Shown here: positions 1 through 9,698 of the stretch, piece after piece
Numbering within the stretch: position 1 is the first letter of the stretch
Layout of the letters: each line of letters begins with the position of its first letter
Origin: Bondarzewia mesenterica
Lineage: Eukaryota > Basidiomycota > Agaricomycetes > Russulales > Bondarzewiaceae
Assembly (NCBI GenBank): GCA_004802705.1
Contig: SGPL01000586.1
Span: 1-20,195 of the forward strand
Direction of reading: 5' to 3'
Length of the DNA: 20,195 nt
Position numbers and translations under genes: made by a program
The notes under the pieces: generated by a model
What the model saw: only the letters and a program-made list of their open reading frames with translations
Databases searched by the model: none
What the model was told of the DNA's origin: nothing

Positions 1-129
1 CACCAAGTACACCCTAAACGTCCAATTCGCATACCCACCCCCCAACACCTCCGCGCCCCTCCCCTCGAACGGCCCGTCCGCGAGGTATCCCAACACCCCC
101 TCCGTCGTCGATAAATCCCACTCTCCCAT
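1..129 (-). CDS. Kinase-like (APH/phosphotransferase fold) protein, N-terminal fragment
   Basis: From the ATG at 129-127 the minus strand is open for exactly 43 codons to the window edge, so only the N-terminus is visible. The peptide starts MGEWDLSTTEGVLGYL, then has a glycine-rich stretch GGGYANWTFRVYL. This pattern, a short acidic start followed by a Gly-Gly-x-Ala-Asn turn and a beta strand, resembles the nucleotide-binding N-lobe of fungal APH-type (aminoglycoside phosphotransferase / methylthioribose kinase fold) proteins. Family assignment is from pattern memory only; no catalytic residues are in the window and the substrate cannot be told. It lies on the same strand as eEF2, 774 bp downstream of the eEF2 stop. 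An intron could begin beyond the edge. Confidence 0.5.
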   Translation of the reverse strand, partial: MGEWDLSTTEGVLGYLADGPFEGRGAEVLGGGYANWTFRVYLV

Positions 130-903
130 GTGTACCGTATGTATGCTGCAGTGGAGGTGCGTAAGTGAACAGGTGAGTCGAGTCGAGTCGAGTCGTGGGC
201 CTCACTCCCCTGCTTTTCATTCATTTAAATAAATCCCAAATCCCGTACCACCTTCGGTCCTTCATGTCACTCGATCGGCCCCGAATTCAATAGAGCCGTC
301 ACTTATGATTGAATTCTATCACTCTTCCCACTTTGTAAAACGCGTTGATGCATCATGGCTCGCCGGAGCGCCTGAACGCACGTACTCACTCTCTCACCGA
401 GTAAAAGTAAAAGCTCCAATAGGCTACTTGGCATCAACTCGAGCGTGTGTGCGGACCCGTACACTCACATTTTGTCAGACATACTTAGCGCTGGTAATCG
501 CAACTCCATGCCATGCATACGAGTCTTTCCTTTGCGAGATGTGACTCGTTCGTCGACAGGCGCGGAACCGGGCTTTCGCCGCGGCCGGGCGACATCTTCG
601 CTTTGCACACACGCATCATGGGACCCACGCATCACTAATGAAAACAGTGAAATTGTCGTTGTCGTGACGTCAACACACAGATGTAGTTTGAGGGGGGGAG
701 AGAGAACGCGTCGAGGACTACAAAACTGTGAAAATAGGAAAGAGAGACAAACAGCAAGTAAGACAACAACAAAATGCTACGGCAACAGTAAGGTGGGGAC
801 GATGGGACGACGGGAACAGAGAACGGGTTACAACAGTACTGGTCTTTCGATCGAAAACACAAGTTCTTCTTCTTCGCTTCCTTCTCGCTGCGTCGTCCAC
901 CCT
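130..903. other. Intergenic: eEF2 3' flank and upstream region of the kinase-like gene
   Basis: No convincing coding region is visible. Reading on the minus strand it should hold the eEF2 3' UTR and polyadenylation region (roughly 650-903, T/C-rich in the sense direction) and then the promoter of the kinase-like gene. It contains a short pentanucleotide repeat at 175-195. Open frames seen here have no domain pattern and overlap the eEF2 end in other frames. No tRNA-like fold was recognised. Confidence 0.5.
175..195. repeat. (GAGTC)4 short tandem repeat
   Basis: Four tandem copies of the pentamer GAGTC followed by a G, lying 46 to 66 nt upstream of the kinase-like start codon on the minus strand. 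Because 5-nt repeats change length easily, this could be a polymorphic 5' UTR or promoter element. Confidence 0.8.
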
Positions 904-3900
904 CTAGAGCTTGTCGTAGTACGTGTCGAGGGAAGGAATGTCGGGCTGGACAAAGAAATCCAAAGTCAATCGATGCCAGGGACTGCTCCTGAATCGAACA
1001 ACGCACCTTGAGACCCTTGCGGATACGGATGCCCCTGACCAATTCCTCGAGCTTGCTGCCCTTCTCCAAAGGCGCTGAGGAAGAGAAAACAACAAATCAA
1101 CGATCGTTCTCGCGCGTTCGACAACGAGCAAGACTCACAGCCGTTCATCAACTCCCAGTGGTCGAACACGGATTGAGGGAAGGCCTGGCCACCGGTCGCC
1201 GAGCGCAGCTCGCCGTTGAAGCCGAATGACTCCATGACGGGCAAATACGCCTTGACGGTGAACATGGGCGTGCCGATGCGCTGCTCTTCCGAGAAGACCT
1301 GTCCACGGCGCTTGTTCAAGACGGAGTAGATACCGCCGATCGCGTTCTCCGGGCACTGGATCTCCACTGCAAGGAATAATAAGAATCGTGTTCTCTTCGA
1401 GACGAAAGGTGACGCTTACCGAGGTAGACGGGCTCCTGAAGACCTGGCGACGCCAGCAAACATGCAGCGTACGTGACACGACGACATGTTGGGATGATCT
1501 GTCCTCCACCACGGTGAATAGCATCGGTGTGGAGCTAATATTGGATGGAATGAGCATTTGAGCGCCAGTAATTGAACCGCAATTGATAACGTACCGTGAC
1601 ATCAAGGATGTTGATACGGACACCACGCATGTTCTCCTCAGCGCAGACACCCTCCTTCGTTGCCCACTGGAACGCAGCGACGCAAGAATCCTTGATTTCA
1701 TTAAGGTACTGCACACCCTTGGTGACATCAACCATCAAGTTGGGACCAGTGGTGTCGGGACCGAAACACCAGATCTTGCGGGCATCAGTAACATCCCAGC
1801 CGAACTCGTCCGCGAGGACACGGGCGCGAGCCTTGAAATCGTCGCGGGCGCTGACCTTGCCGTTCTCGATAGCGAGGGTAAGCTCCTCATCGATCGGCAT
1901 GGCCTTGCAGTACAGACGGTTGTGCTTGTTCTGTGATTTTGAGAGAGCGACGATGGAGGACTCGGCACTGACGGTCTCACGGTAACCGACGACGGGCTCG
2001 GAGATCTTGAGGGGAACGCCAGCGTGGTCCTCTTGAAGATCCTACCCAAGGACGACAGTGAAGACGATTCCACACCGACAATAGTAAACAAGGACGTACC
2101 TTCAAGCAGATTTCCAAATGGAGTTCACCGGCACCGGCGACGATGTGCTCACCCGTCTCGGCGATCCATGCTTGAACGCAAGGGTCAGACTTGGAGAGAC
2201 GCTTGAGACCTTCAACAAGCTTGGGGAGAGTCGGCAGCGTTCTTGACCTCGACGGCGACCTGGACGACGGGGGAGACAGAGAATTTCATGACCTTCATGT
2301 TATGTGCTGTCTCGGAGGTGGTGAGAGTACCGGTCTTCAACAAGAACTGGTCGACGCCGACAAGACCAACAATGTTACCAGCAGGGCAGTCCTCAATGGG
2401 CTCGACGTAACGACCCATCATGAGCACGGTACGCTGGACAGACTTGATGAACAAGTCCTCCTTCTTACCGGGCACGTAGTTCGGGCCCTGGATGCGGATC
2501 TTAGGACCAGAGCGGACGGTACCCGAGAAGACACGACCGAAGGCGTAGAAACGACCCTTATCGGAGGTCGGCACCATCTTGGAGACGTAGAGAACGAGGG
2601 GGCCCTTGGGGTCACAGTCCCTGATACCGATGGCGGACTCGTCATCCATGGGACCCTCATAGAGCGTCTCGACACGGTAGCGCTGAGCAGTAGCGGGGGA
2701 GGGGAGGTTGATGACAATCATCTCCAAGAGGGAGTCACCGGCGGGCAAGAATTTGCGCATGACGACCTTGAGGAGGGCCTTACCCTCGAGATCACGCTCT
2801 TCCTGAACAAGCTTGATATCGAGTTTCTCGAGCATGGGGCCAATCTTGTCCTTCTTGAAGTTCATGACCGCATCGAAGATCATGAAGATGGGGTCGAGGA
2901 CGAACTTGGTGAATGCGCGCTCGAGCTGCTTGCCATCAGCGTCAGTGCCCTTCGTCGTCCACTTGCGGGTGGTAGGGTTGAAGAAATTGTCGCCCCAAAG
3001 CTTGAGCATCATCTTCTCCTTGTCAACACCGAAACGCTTGGCATAGCGGCTCGCAAACTGGCGGAGAGTGAAGCCCCATCCGTGAAGACCAGAACCGAAT
3101 GCGACGGTACCCTTCTCGGGGTATACCTGGACGTCGCCAAGGACTTCGTCGTGGTAGGTAGAGATAATGACGTTGACGGTCTCGATCGTTCGTTGGAAGG
3201 ACTGGTACAGGTCCTCTTTGGATACCTGCAACTCGAGGAGCGCACGATCGACCTTGTTAATGATGACGACGGGTTTAATACGCTCAGCGAGCGCCTGGCG
3301 GAGCACAGTCTCAGTCTGCACGCAGACACCCTCAATACAGTCGACGACGACGAGAGCACCGTCAGTAACACGGAGAGCAGCCGTAACCTCCGAAGAGAAG
3401 TCGACGTGCCCGGGCGAATCGATCAAGTTGATCAAGAACTCGTTCCCTATGAAAATCAGAAGGGATACGAGATCAGGTCAACCTGATCAAGAGCGCACAC
3501 CGATGCGGAGAGGCACACACCCTCAGTTTTTTGCTTGATGGAGGGCAATTCCTCCTTGTCCACCTCGAAATACATGGAAATAGCTGTTGATTTGATCGTG
3601 ATACCACGCTCTTTTTCATCTTCTCTTGTATCCGTGAATCGCACTTCACCAGCCTTGGATGAGGCGATGATACCGGCCTTGGACACGAGCGAGTCGGTCA
3701 GCGTGGACTTCCCGTGGTCGACTGGAATTACGGTCAATCTCAGTCGAATACGCATGGAACTCCTATACTCACCGTGAGCGATAACACTCATGTTACGAAT
3801 GTTCGTGGGCCGGTTCATCAGCTCCCGGATCTGGTCTGTTCACTCATGAACTCCTGCGAGGGCATCTGACTGTAAATTTGCGACACTCACCTACGGTGAA

Positions 3901-3970
3901 GTTACTATCATAGAAATCGCATAATTAGCAAGATTTATGCCAACGAAAACAGTGGTAGGACGTACACCAT
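904..3970 (-). CDS. EF2: Translation elongation factor 2 (eEF2), one apparent +1 frameshift
   Basis: GTPase that moves tRNA and mRNA through the cytosolic ribosome. Ten exons, in reading order: 3970-3966, 3904-3891, 3835-3773, 3721-3521, 3446-2100, 2041-1595, 1534-1420, 1366-1139, 1074-1007, 945-904; the nine introns are 51-74 nt. The joined coding length is 2530 nt; removing one extra base gives 842 residues, the same as yeast eEF2. Visible signatures: start [15 protein letters not shown]-loop AHVDHGKST (26-34), TDTRED next to the regulatory threonine, DSPGH (G3), NKVD (G4), the diphthamide histidine in DAIHRGGGQ (falls exactly at residue 699 as in yeast) and C-terminus DTYYDKL. The frame breaks after residue 500 within 2223-2230, where one base too many is present. 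High conservation on both sides suggests a sequencing error rather than a pseudogene. Confidence 0.97.
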
Positions 3971-5033
3971 GATGCCTAGATTTTACAAGGAAAAATACAC
4001 AAAAAGGTTTGGTCTGCGAGCCCCCTTGGAGATCGCTATAGAAAAGAGGAGGAGGAGCAACCGAAGCCGCAAGATTTGATGATAGAGTGAAGCAAAGTTT
4101 TACCAGCCACATAGAGCTTATCGATCACATTTAGGGCAGGCCTCTAACGTACTTCATCTACTTAATTAAAGTAGTAGTTGTTTGTGTACTACATTGGTCA
4201 CGAAACCGTTGAGACACCGACAGCATGCGTTCCCACGGTGCGAAAGCAACGTCAGACGCAGCACGGATGCACGATTAAGTGCAGAAGATCGAGCGATGAC
4301 TATTGGATACGACATCGGACGCAGAGCGGGTGTACGAAAAAACATAGGAGGTCGGGTCATGGTGGACGACAGGAACAGCTCTTATCACTTCATCACTTCA
4401 CTATCATCACTTCACTTCATCACTTCACTTCACTTCACTACCATCTAATTGCTACAGGATGCTTCCGCCTGAGCTCACCTCGGTGACATCCTCGGCCACT
4501 CCTGTTTTCCCTGCGCCGGCCTGCGCCTCCTTTCCTGACCGGGAAACCCTAACCCACCACACCACGTCCGCCCTGGAGCGACGCATACATTTGCAATGCA
4601 TCGGTTAAAGAAAAAGGGGCGAGCCGAAGGCGAGCCACGTTTCTTGTGTGCTTATATTCTTTTCAACGATTAGCTTCACCTGCACTATTCTTAGTAGTCG
4701 TTCAATCTACGTGTGCAAAATAATTGGTATCGATGATGCTCGATGATGCCCAGATACCTTTTGACGATTGATACTGTTTGCTCCCACCAACGATCGTCCA
4801 CTCTTTTGATTTCCTGATTCTAAGCTAGAGCAATCTAAGCTTAGCTTGAAGAAGTCATTCGGGACGTTACAGAATGCACTCATACACAGCCAATATCGAC
4901 GAATTCAGTTCCAGGCGGCTGATCATGTCAAACGCTGACAGACGCTCACATGGGAGTCTCTGACTCGACTTCGAACAGGAACAGCTTGATATCAAACCAT
5001 CATATTCAGTGCCCGACGAGTCATTAAATCCCC
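3971..5033. promoter_or_regulatory. Divergent upstream region between eEF2 and the GNAT gene
   Basis: About 1.06 kb without a supported gene. It must hold the promoters of eEF2 (minus) and of the acetyltransferase (plus). The stretch directly before eEF2 is pyrimidine-rich in the sense direction (about 4020-4070), common for strongly expressed fungal genes. It also contains the CACTT/CATCACTT repeat at 4384-4440, a tandem 10-mer at 4731-4750 and one short telomere-like CCCTAACCC at 4546-4554. Open frames here lack any domain pattern. Confidence 0.5.
4384..4440. repeat. Imperfect CACTT / CATCACTT microsatellite
   Basis: The stretch is built almost wholly from CACTT and CATCACTT units (for example CACTTCATCACTTCACTA), about 57 bp. 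It is a simple-sequence repeat in the divergent promoter region and is probably length-variable. Confidence 0.85.
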
Positions 5034-5853
5034 ATGCCAGGTTTACACCACCCGCAACTGCGGCCATTCGAGATACATGAACAGACTGGACAGCCATACC
5101 TTCGCCTTCCAGCACCACACACCCACATCATCCTGACCCCGACCCGTTTGGCGGACATACCTTTTGTTGTTGAGATACTCAACGACCCGCGCGTTTACAA
5201 ATGGTTATACACTCCGCCTTGGCCATACCTACCAGAGCACGCCAATGGATGGATCGGCGCTACTAAGAGCGAGGCGGATGCAGTTTGGAAGGAACTGGTG
5301 GATACTAGCGTGGAAGATCCTGATGCTCCACCAAAGATCGTCGGTGCTTGTCCAGTGAGAGCGATTCGAGAGCAGAAGGAGGATGGGACAGAGATCTTCT
5401 TGGGCGACTGCGGCTTCAATCTATATAAATTCGAAGAGATACTTGACGAGTCGGCGCGGGCGCAGAGCGTAGAGGAGAATAGTGCACGCGAGATCGGGGA
5501 CCCGAAGATCATTTGGCAAATAGGAGGTGCGCACATCTAGTCCACGTGTCAATCTTGCAGTTTGTTGAACCTGAAGACACTTCGCAGATTATTTGAAACC
5601 TAGTCATCATGGTCAAGGTATCATGTCGGCCGTCATCGCGACACTCATGCGTGAATGGATGGTTCCCAGAATGGGCGTCCGGCAAGTTCGACCATCGATC
5701 CACGATGGGAATAGGGGAAGCATGCGAGTGTTCGAGAAGAACGGGTTTGTGCTGTACAAGACGATGAAGGATGGTGTGCGAGAGAAAGCTAAAGGAGACT
5801 TTCCAGCGGGGAAGCGGACGATCCATATTCTAGAGTGGAAGTCAGGAGAGTGA
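5034..5853 (+). CDS. GNAT-family N-acetyltransferase
   Basis: Two exons: 5034-5526 and 5588-5853, with a 61-nt GT...AG intron that joins phase 1 to give WQIGDYLKPSHHGQGIM. The product is 252 residues. It looks like an Acetyltransf_3-type GNAT: an N-terminal substrate region (ILNDPRVYKWL, PPWPYLPEHA), then the acetyl-CoA loop around HHGQGIMSAV (about 171-180, matching the Q/RxxGxG/A type of motif A) and the late-domain VFEKNGF motif. No signal peptide or membrane segment is seen, so it is likely cytosolic. Fungal members of this group are mostly uncharacterised, and the acceptor (small amine, peptide or antibiotic-like compound) cannot be deduced. The start is the first ATG that gives the full conserved N-terminal region. 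It is divergent from eEF2 and 343 bp from the next gene on the same strand. Confidence 0.88.
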
Positions 5854-6196
5854 ACATGATCGACTTTGATCGCAGAATGAATGGTCATGTAGATATGACA
5901 TGGAACTGACCCCACGGCTGAGATATGAAGCTGCCGAGTACAATGTTTTGAACAGCTGAGCACAGCTGGTTGCACTTGCATGTGGACAAGTCCAAAGCTG
6001 TGACACACAAGTCTTGTCGATATCGGAGCTGTGCTCTCGGACTACTTTCTCACGTTCCGACATAGCCTTCCAATTTTACAGTGGTTCACCCATAACTACA
6101 TAGTTACCCGCTCTCTCCTCTTCATCCTCTATCTCACCCTTTTCCCTCTTTTAAGTTATTTTCACGAGCCCTCTCGAGGTGACGGACCACTCGACG
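5854..6196 (+). promoter_or_regulatory. Intergenic: GNAT 3' flank and PalI-type gene promoter
   Basis: 343 bp with no supported gene. The last 80 bp before the PalI-type start codon is strongly pyrimidine-rich (about 6112-6155, runs such as CTCTCCTCTTCATCCTC), a common feature near fungal transcription starts. No clear TATA box was picked out. Confidence 0.45.
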
Positions 6197-8006
6197 ATGG
6201 GCATCATCCGTCCTGCGACTCCTGGCTTCCTTGTAACCCTACTCGCCACCATCCTCTTGGCAGTTGTTTCGTTCTCCGTTCCATGGTTCAAATCCGTCTA
6301 CTTTCTAAAGGCATCTTTGTCTGTGGAAAACATCAATGGTTCTATCACGTTCGGAGTATTAGGTTACTGTATGCAATTGCCGAATGGCACAACATGCTCA
6401 AAGGCTTCAGTTGGATACCAACTAGGTCTGTTTCACACACTCAGCTTATGTCGAGAGGAGAGAAATTCTCATTTCTGTTCCGTCAGATATCAATGCCTTG
6501 GTGGGCAACAATACGTCCATTAACATCCCCCAAGTCGCCGTCAAATGGATAACATATGCGCTCGTCCTCCACATTGTGGCGCTCATCCTCGCTGCGGGCT
6601 CTGCCCTGTTCGGCCTCCTGGCTCACGTTCGTGAACTCTCCATGACCTGCTTCAGTACCTGTATCTCTGGTTTCGGCGCTGCCATCGCGCTCCTCGCCTT
6701 CATCTTCGACCTTGCGTTCTTTTTCATCGCCAAATCCCGCATCAATTCCGTCAAAGGTGGTTCTGCTTCTATGGGCAATGCCATCTGGCTCACCCTCGCT
6801 GCCTGGCTTCTCCTATTTTTCGCCGGGTGCTTCTACGGCTTCGGCAGATGTTGCATCAAGCGACGTCCTCGTGACCCATACAACACGCGTCAAAACAATG
6901 ACAGATGGAACCCTCCGGGAATCTCGGGCAATGGGTATGATGAGCAGATGCGGCTGGATGCTGTCAAGGCTGAGGCGGACAGGAAAGCTAGACAGAAGCA
7001 GGGTGAGCAGGGGCTACCTGCATTCCAGGAGTACGACCCTACTCAGCCGCTGACTCATGGTGGTGAAGAAGAGGAACATCCCTCGCTTCACTACCGCGAT
7101 GCCGTCCCAGGGGCACCTGGTCAACAAACTAATATACCTGGATACGCTCGAGGCGCGGAGGGTACGCGGGCTGTAGACGAGTATTATGCCCCTACAAACC
7201 AGCAGGCGAATGCGTATCCGCCTCAACCCAGGCGACAGGCGACAGGAGGATCGGCACATACTCAGACCCCATCGGGGTATGTGCCCTCGCAGTTTGCCTA
7301 TGCTCATGGCAATGCCATCACTTCTTCCCCACCTCCCGTACCCGTCCCGTCGGACAGCAATTTCATGGCAGCCGGCGGACAATACAACCATTCTCAGTAC
7401 CCGACACAAAATACCCAGTACGGAAACGATCAATATGGGAACAATCAGTATGCGAGTAACATCGGCGCCAGCACTTGTAAGCCTCATGTCTCTGTTTTTA
7501 CGACCGTCTATCTCATGCCACGAATGACAGATAACAACGCCGGCGCATCCCACCAGCAATATGCTACAGCCAATTCCTACTCCGACCCGTACAATCCTTA
7601 CACACAACCACAAGAACCCGTACTCAACCCCGATACCTACAACAACACCGGCATCCTCTATGCACCCTCCAGCTCCGTACACCCAGAACCAAACTCCTAT
7701 TACCAGCCACCCCCACATCAATCGCCTCCACCAGCACGCAGCTATACCCTCGGCGGCGGCGGATACGGCAGCAGCTCCGTGCCCGACCTGGGCGGTAACA
7801 GTCCCGCAGCGTACGTGCCCTATGCGGGCACCTCTCATTCCCCAGCGCCAATCAACACGAATGTCGCCCCTGTTGCAGCGGGCGCGACTAGCCCAAGAGG
7901 CCCGCGTGCGATGGTGCAGAGTCCAGTGGAGCAGTACGAAGATAGCCCGCCGTTGTACGACGCTGCAACAGCACAACCGCCGGGCCAGTGGTCTTCGAAG
8001 CACTGA
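6197..8006 (+). CDS. palI/RIM9-like: PalI/Rim9-type (SUR7/PalI superfamily) membrane protein
   Basis: Three exons: 6197-6425, 6487-7476, 7531-8006; introns 61 and 54 nt; 564 residues. Four membrane helices are visible: about 11-31, 97-124, 131-158 and 175-198. The extracellular loop after helix 1 has the GYC...C pair (C58, C67) and N-glycosylation sequons (NGT, NNTS), typical of the SUR7/PalI family. After helix 4 comes a short basic stretch (KRRPRD) and a cytosolic tail of about 360 residues rich in Pro, Gln, Tyr, Asn and Ser. In ascomycetes PalI/Rim9 assists the plasma-membrane alkaline-pH sensor; that role here is inference, since basidiomycete pH sensing differs. The ATG at 6197 is chosen because the first helix follows at the usual distance. 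The second intron is a multiple of three, so retention would only add 18 codons. Confidence 0.88.
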
Positions 8007-8999
8007 GAGTGAAACGTTCAGGACGTGGATGGGTGGCGTTGTAAGTATGTAGTAGTAGCGGAAAGGACGCGACTCGTAACACACATATCTCCATGCGCAG
8101 TGCGCTCAGTGTTCGCTTTGTCTCGAACCTTGTTGTCGACATTGTCTTTAGTTTTTTTGTTTCCTTTTCTTTGCTATTTTTGCTTGCCGCAATGGACTGT
8201 GGTTTCTTTTCGCGAAGAGAGCGAGTATACCTTGGTTGGGTTAAGCCGTACTTTCTATCCATTTCCTCTTCGTTTCAATATCTGTCATGACTTATGAATT
8301 TCGAAGATCATCCACACCTGCGGACACGCGAATAACTCGATTTTCCAGCTATACCCACCGTGTTACAGCATGAAAATTCGATGCTCGCGCTTTATTCATT
8401 ATTAATGTGAGGCGGGCATACAACACTCGATGGCGGGTGCCAAGGATCCGGAGCACTGAGACTATTGGCGGAGCTCAAAATTTAGAGTTCGACACGCGCG
8501 GCATTGGTGGCAAACAGAAGGTGGAGTCCAAACGGTGGTCAAGATTTGCGTGGCTCATAAGCGAAAACATATCCATCCTTTCTCTAGGCTACATAGGGAG
8601 CACTCAAGCGCGACGGGCAATTGCAGTATGAGCTGTACATCATTCGTGAATGTAACCTTTGAAGACGATTTCTAGAGAACAAGGACAGCAAGTGCTAAAC
8701 GATATTGTCCTAGCGGCGTATGAAGCGACATCAGGAAAAGGGCACATTTACTTACCTAACTTTTTACAGCTTAAACCGGCTTGCCGCCTTGTCGGACTTG
8801 AGAGTTCTTGAGAATCACGCACAAGTACATTTAAGTAGTCACAAGTTCACCAACTTTATTTTAAGTCTCTTCGTCTTGCCACGAGTCAAACAAGGTCATA
8901 TTATAGTGTACAAGTACTCATAAGTCAGTTGTAAGGTATCTAAACGAATAGCTACACTGCCCTGTGTCGGCATCGTCGGCTTCCATTTGATCGCAAGGC
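8007..8999. other. Intergenic: 3' flank of the PalI-type gene, no supported gene
   Basis: T-rich sequence at 8150-8190 is probably 3' UTR/termination sequence of the PalI-type gene. From 8300 to 8930 I see A/T-rich sequence with many AAGT/ACTT words (8815-8935) and only short open frames with no domain pattern. No tRNA fold was recognised. Confidence 0.45.
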
Positions 9000-9078
9000 T
9001 CATCTGGGTGCGGCGGCACCGGCGATGTTGCCCGTGGAAGCGATGAGAGGCCCAAAGACGCCAGCGGCGCTGCGGGAC
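9000..9078 (-). pseudogene. Possible downstream piece of a broken minus-strand gene
   Basis: This GC-rich patch is open on the minus strand and reads SRSAAGVFGPLIASTGNIAG followed by AAAPR and a TGA stop at 9002-9000. Its small-residue, alternating hydrophobic composition looks more like protein than the surrounding A/T-rich DNA. An LTR-like insertion begins right next to it, and across the insertion another open piece (9611-9698, same strand) ends in a compatible frame. The family is not recognised, and the stretch is short enough that chance cannot be excluded. Confidence 0.2.
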
Positions 9079-9193
9079 TGTGTGTCATGAACGGCCTGGC
9101 TTACATGAGCAGGCTTTTATTTTATTAACTTACCTGAATCTGCTAACTTACTTAGCGGACTGCGACTCGCGCCGCAACGCGCACAGACCTGAT

Positions 9194-9215
9194 ATAGGCG
9201 CCCTGACGCGCCTAT
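9194..9215. repeat. Perfect 8-bp inverted repeat (hairpin)
   Basis: ATAGGCGC and GCGCCTAT are perfect inverted copies separated by the 6-nt loop CCTGAC. It lies within the LTR-like element. Confidence 0.85.
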
Positions 9216-9241
9216 CTTTATCTTATCTATCAGACCAGTGG

Positions 9242-9251
9242 ATCACGTGAC
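9242..9251. promoter_or_regulatory. ATCACGTGAC palindromic E-box
   Basis: Contains the perfect 8-bp palindrome TCACGTGA. ATCACGTGA is the E-box form that SREBP-type bHLH proteins can bind, and an SREBP gene lies about 3.4 kb downstream. Whether this site is used is not shown; it sits in the LTR-like element. Other CACGTG-binding factors are equally possible. Confidence 0.35.
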
Positions 9252-9295
9252 CATAGATGCACCNAGACCCCGGACCGGTCTGGGCCCTGACCCAC

Positions 9296-9314
9296 AAGAA
9301 CCCCGCTGGTTCTT
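9296..9314. repeat. Perfect 7-bp inverted repeat (hairpin)
   Basis: AAGAACC and GGTTCTT are inverted copies around the loop CCGCT. This is the second clear hairpin within 100 bp in the LTR-like element. Confidence 0.8.
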
Positions 9315-9610
9315 TACATGTGATATACTTATCCACCAATGGCCTTTCTAGCGCGAACCACTGACACATGCCATTGTTGATGACCTGCCCTATAGCGCTT
9401 TACTATATATACAGGGCTCTGATGTACTTAGATCTTTAGCTTGATCTCCTAAAACCTAGCCTAGCAACTAGGGTACTAGACCACCTGAACCCTTGAGATA
9501 TACTTTGTTCTTAACCAGAACCCCTGATAGACTAAGACGACTAGGCCACCTGGGCTAGATGCCTGGGTGGTCCCGCCCTGATCAACCGTAAGCACCAGGC
9601 AACGGCATAC

Positions 9611-9698
9611 GCGAGCTACCCATTAGGCCTCCGCGTCCCTGCCCAAGCATGGTCTTAACAGCGCTCATGAAGGGTGTTGCCTCCACAAATGCATAGTG
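9611..9698 (-). pseudogene. Possible upstream piece of a broken minus-strand gene
   Basis: After an acceptor-like CTAGCAG, the minus strand reads HYAFVEATPFMSAVKTMLGQ then GRGGLMGSS up to the LTR-like element, where it continues only 10 codons before a stop. It could be the exon whose other half is at 9000-9078: joined at the element's ends the frame stays open through GSSRSAAG. No family was recognised and the stretch is short, so this is a hypothesis. Confidence 0.18.

Larger units (their letters stand above)
9083..9607. mobile_element. LTR-like element (probable old solo LTR)
   Basis: About 525 bp beginning TGTCATGAACGG and ending near GGCAACGGCA, so the ends can be read as TG...CA as in LTRs. 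It has an internal TATA-type box (ACTATATATACAGGG near 9400) followed by CT/AG-rich sequence, and several inverted repeats, but no coding potential. No retrotransposon proteins lie beside it, which fits a solo LTR. I could not find a perfect 5-bp target-site duplication; the best imperfect candidate is GCGGG (9072-9076) versus GCGAG (9611-9615), which would shift the ends slightly. Assignment is inference from structure, not from a match. Confidence 0.33.

Noticed and set aside
445..1011. 188-codon open frame on the plus strand
   Set aside because: It overlaps the 3' exons of eEF2 on the other strand, has no domain pattern and mixed composition; a chance frame.
2191..3486. 431-codon open frame antisense to eEF2
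   Set aside because: A mirror frame of a highly biased coding exon (Asp/Glu/Leu-rich, no fold pattern); typical shadow ORF.
4546..4554. CCCTAACCC telomere-like motif
   Set aside because: Only about one and a half repeat units; no array, so no evidence for a telomere or interstitial telomeric repeat.
4731..4750. Tandem 10-mer CGATGATGCT/CGATGATGCC
   Set aside because: Only two copies, too short to call a repeat array or a regulatory site.
7014..8084. 356-codon open frame antisense to the PalI-type tail
   Set aside because: Cys/Arg/Trp-rich translation of a low-complexity coding exon read backwards; no domain.
8440..8510. Possible tRNA (GAGTTCGACAC looked like a B box)
   Set aside because: No matching A box, acceptor stem or cloverleaf could be built around it.
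8407..8631. 74-codon open frame in the intergenic region
   Set aside because: No recognisable motif, no splice partners and no codon-use signal; not enough to call a gene.
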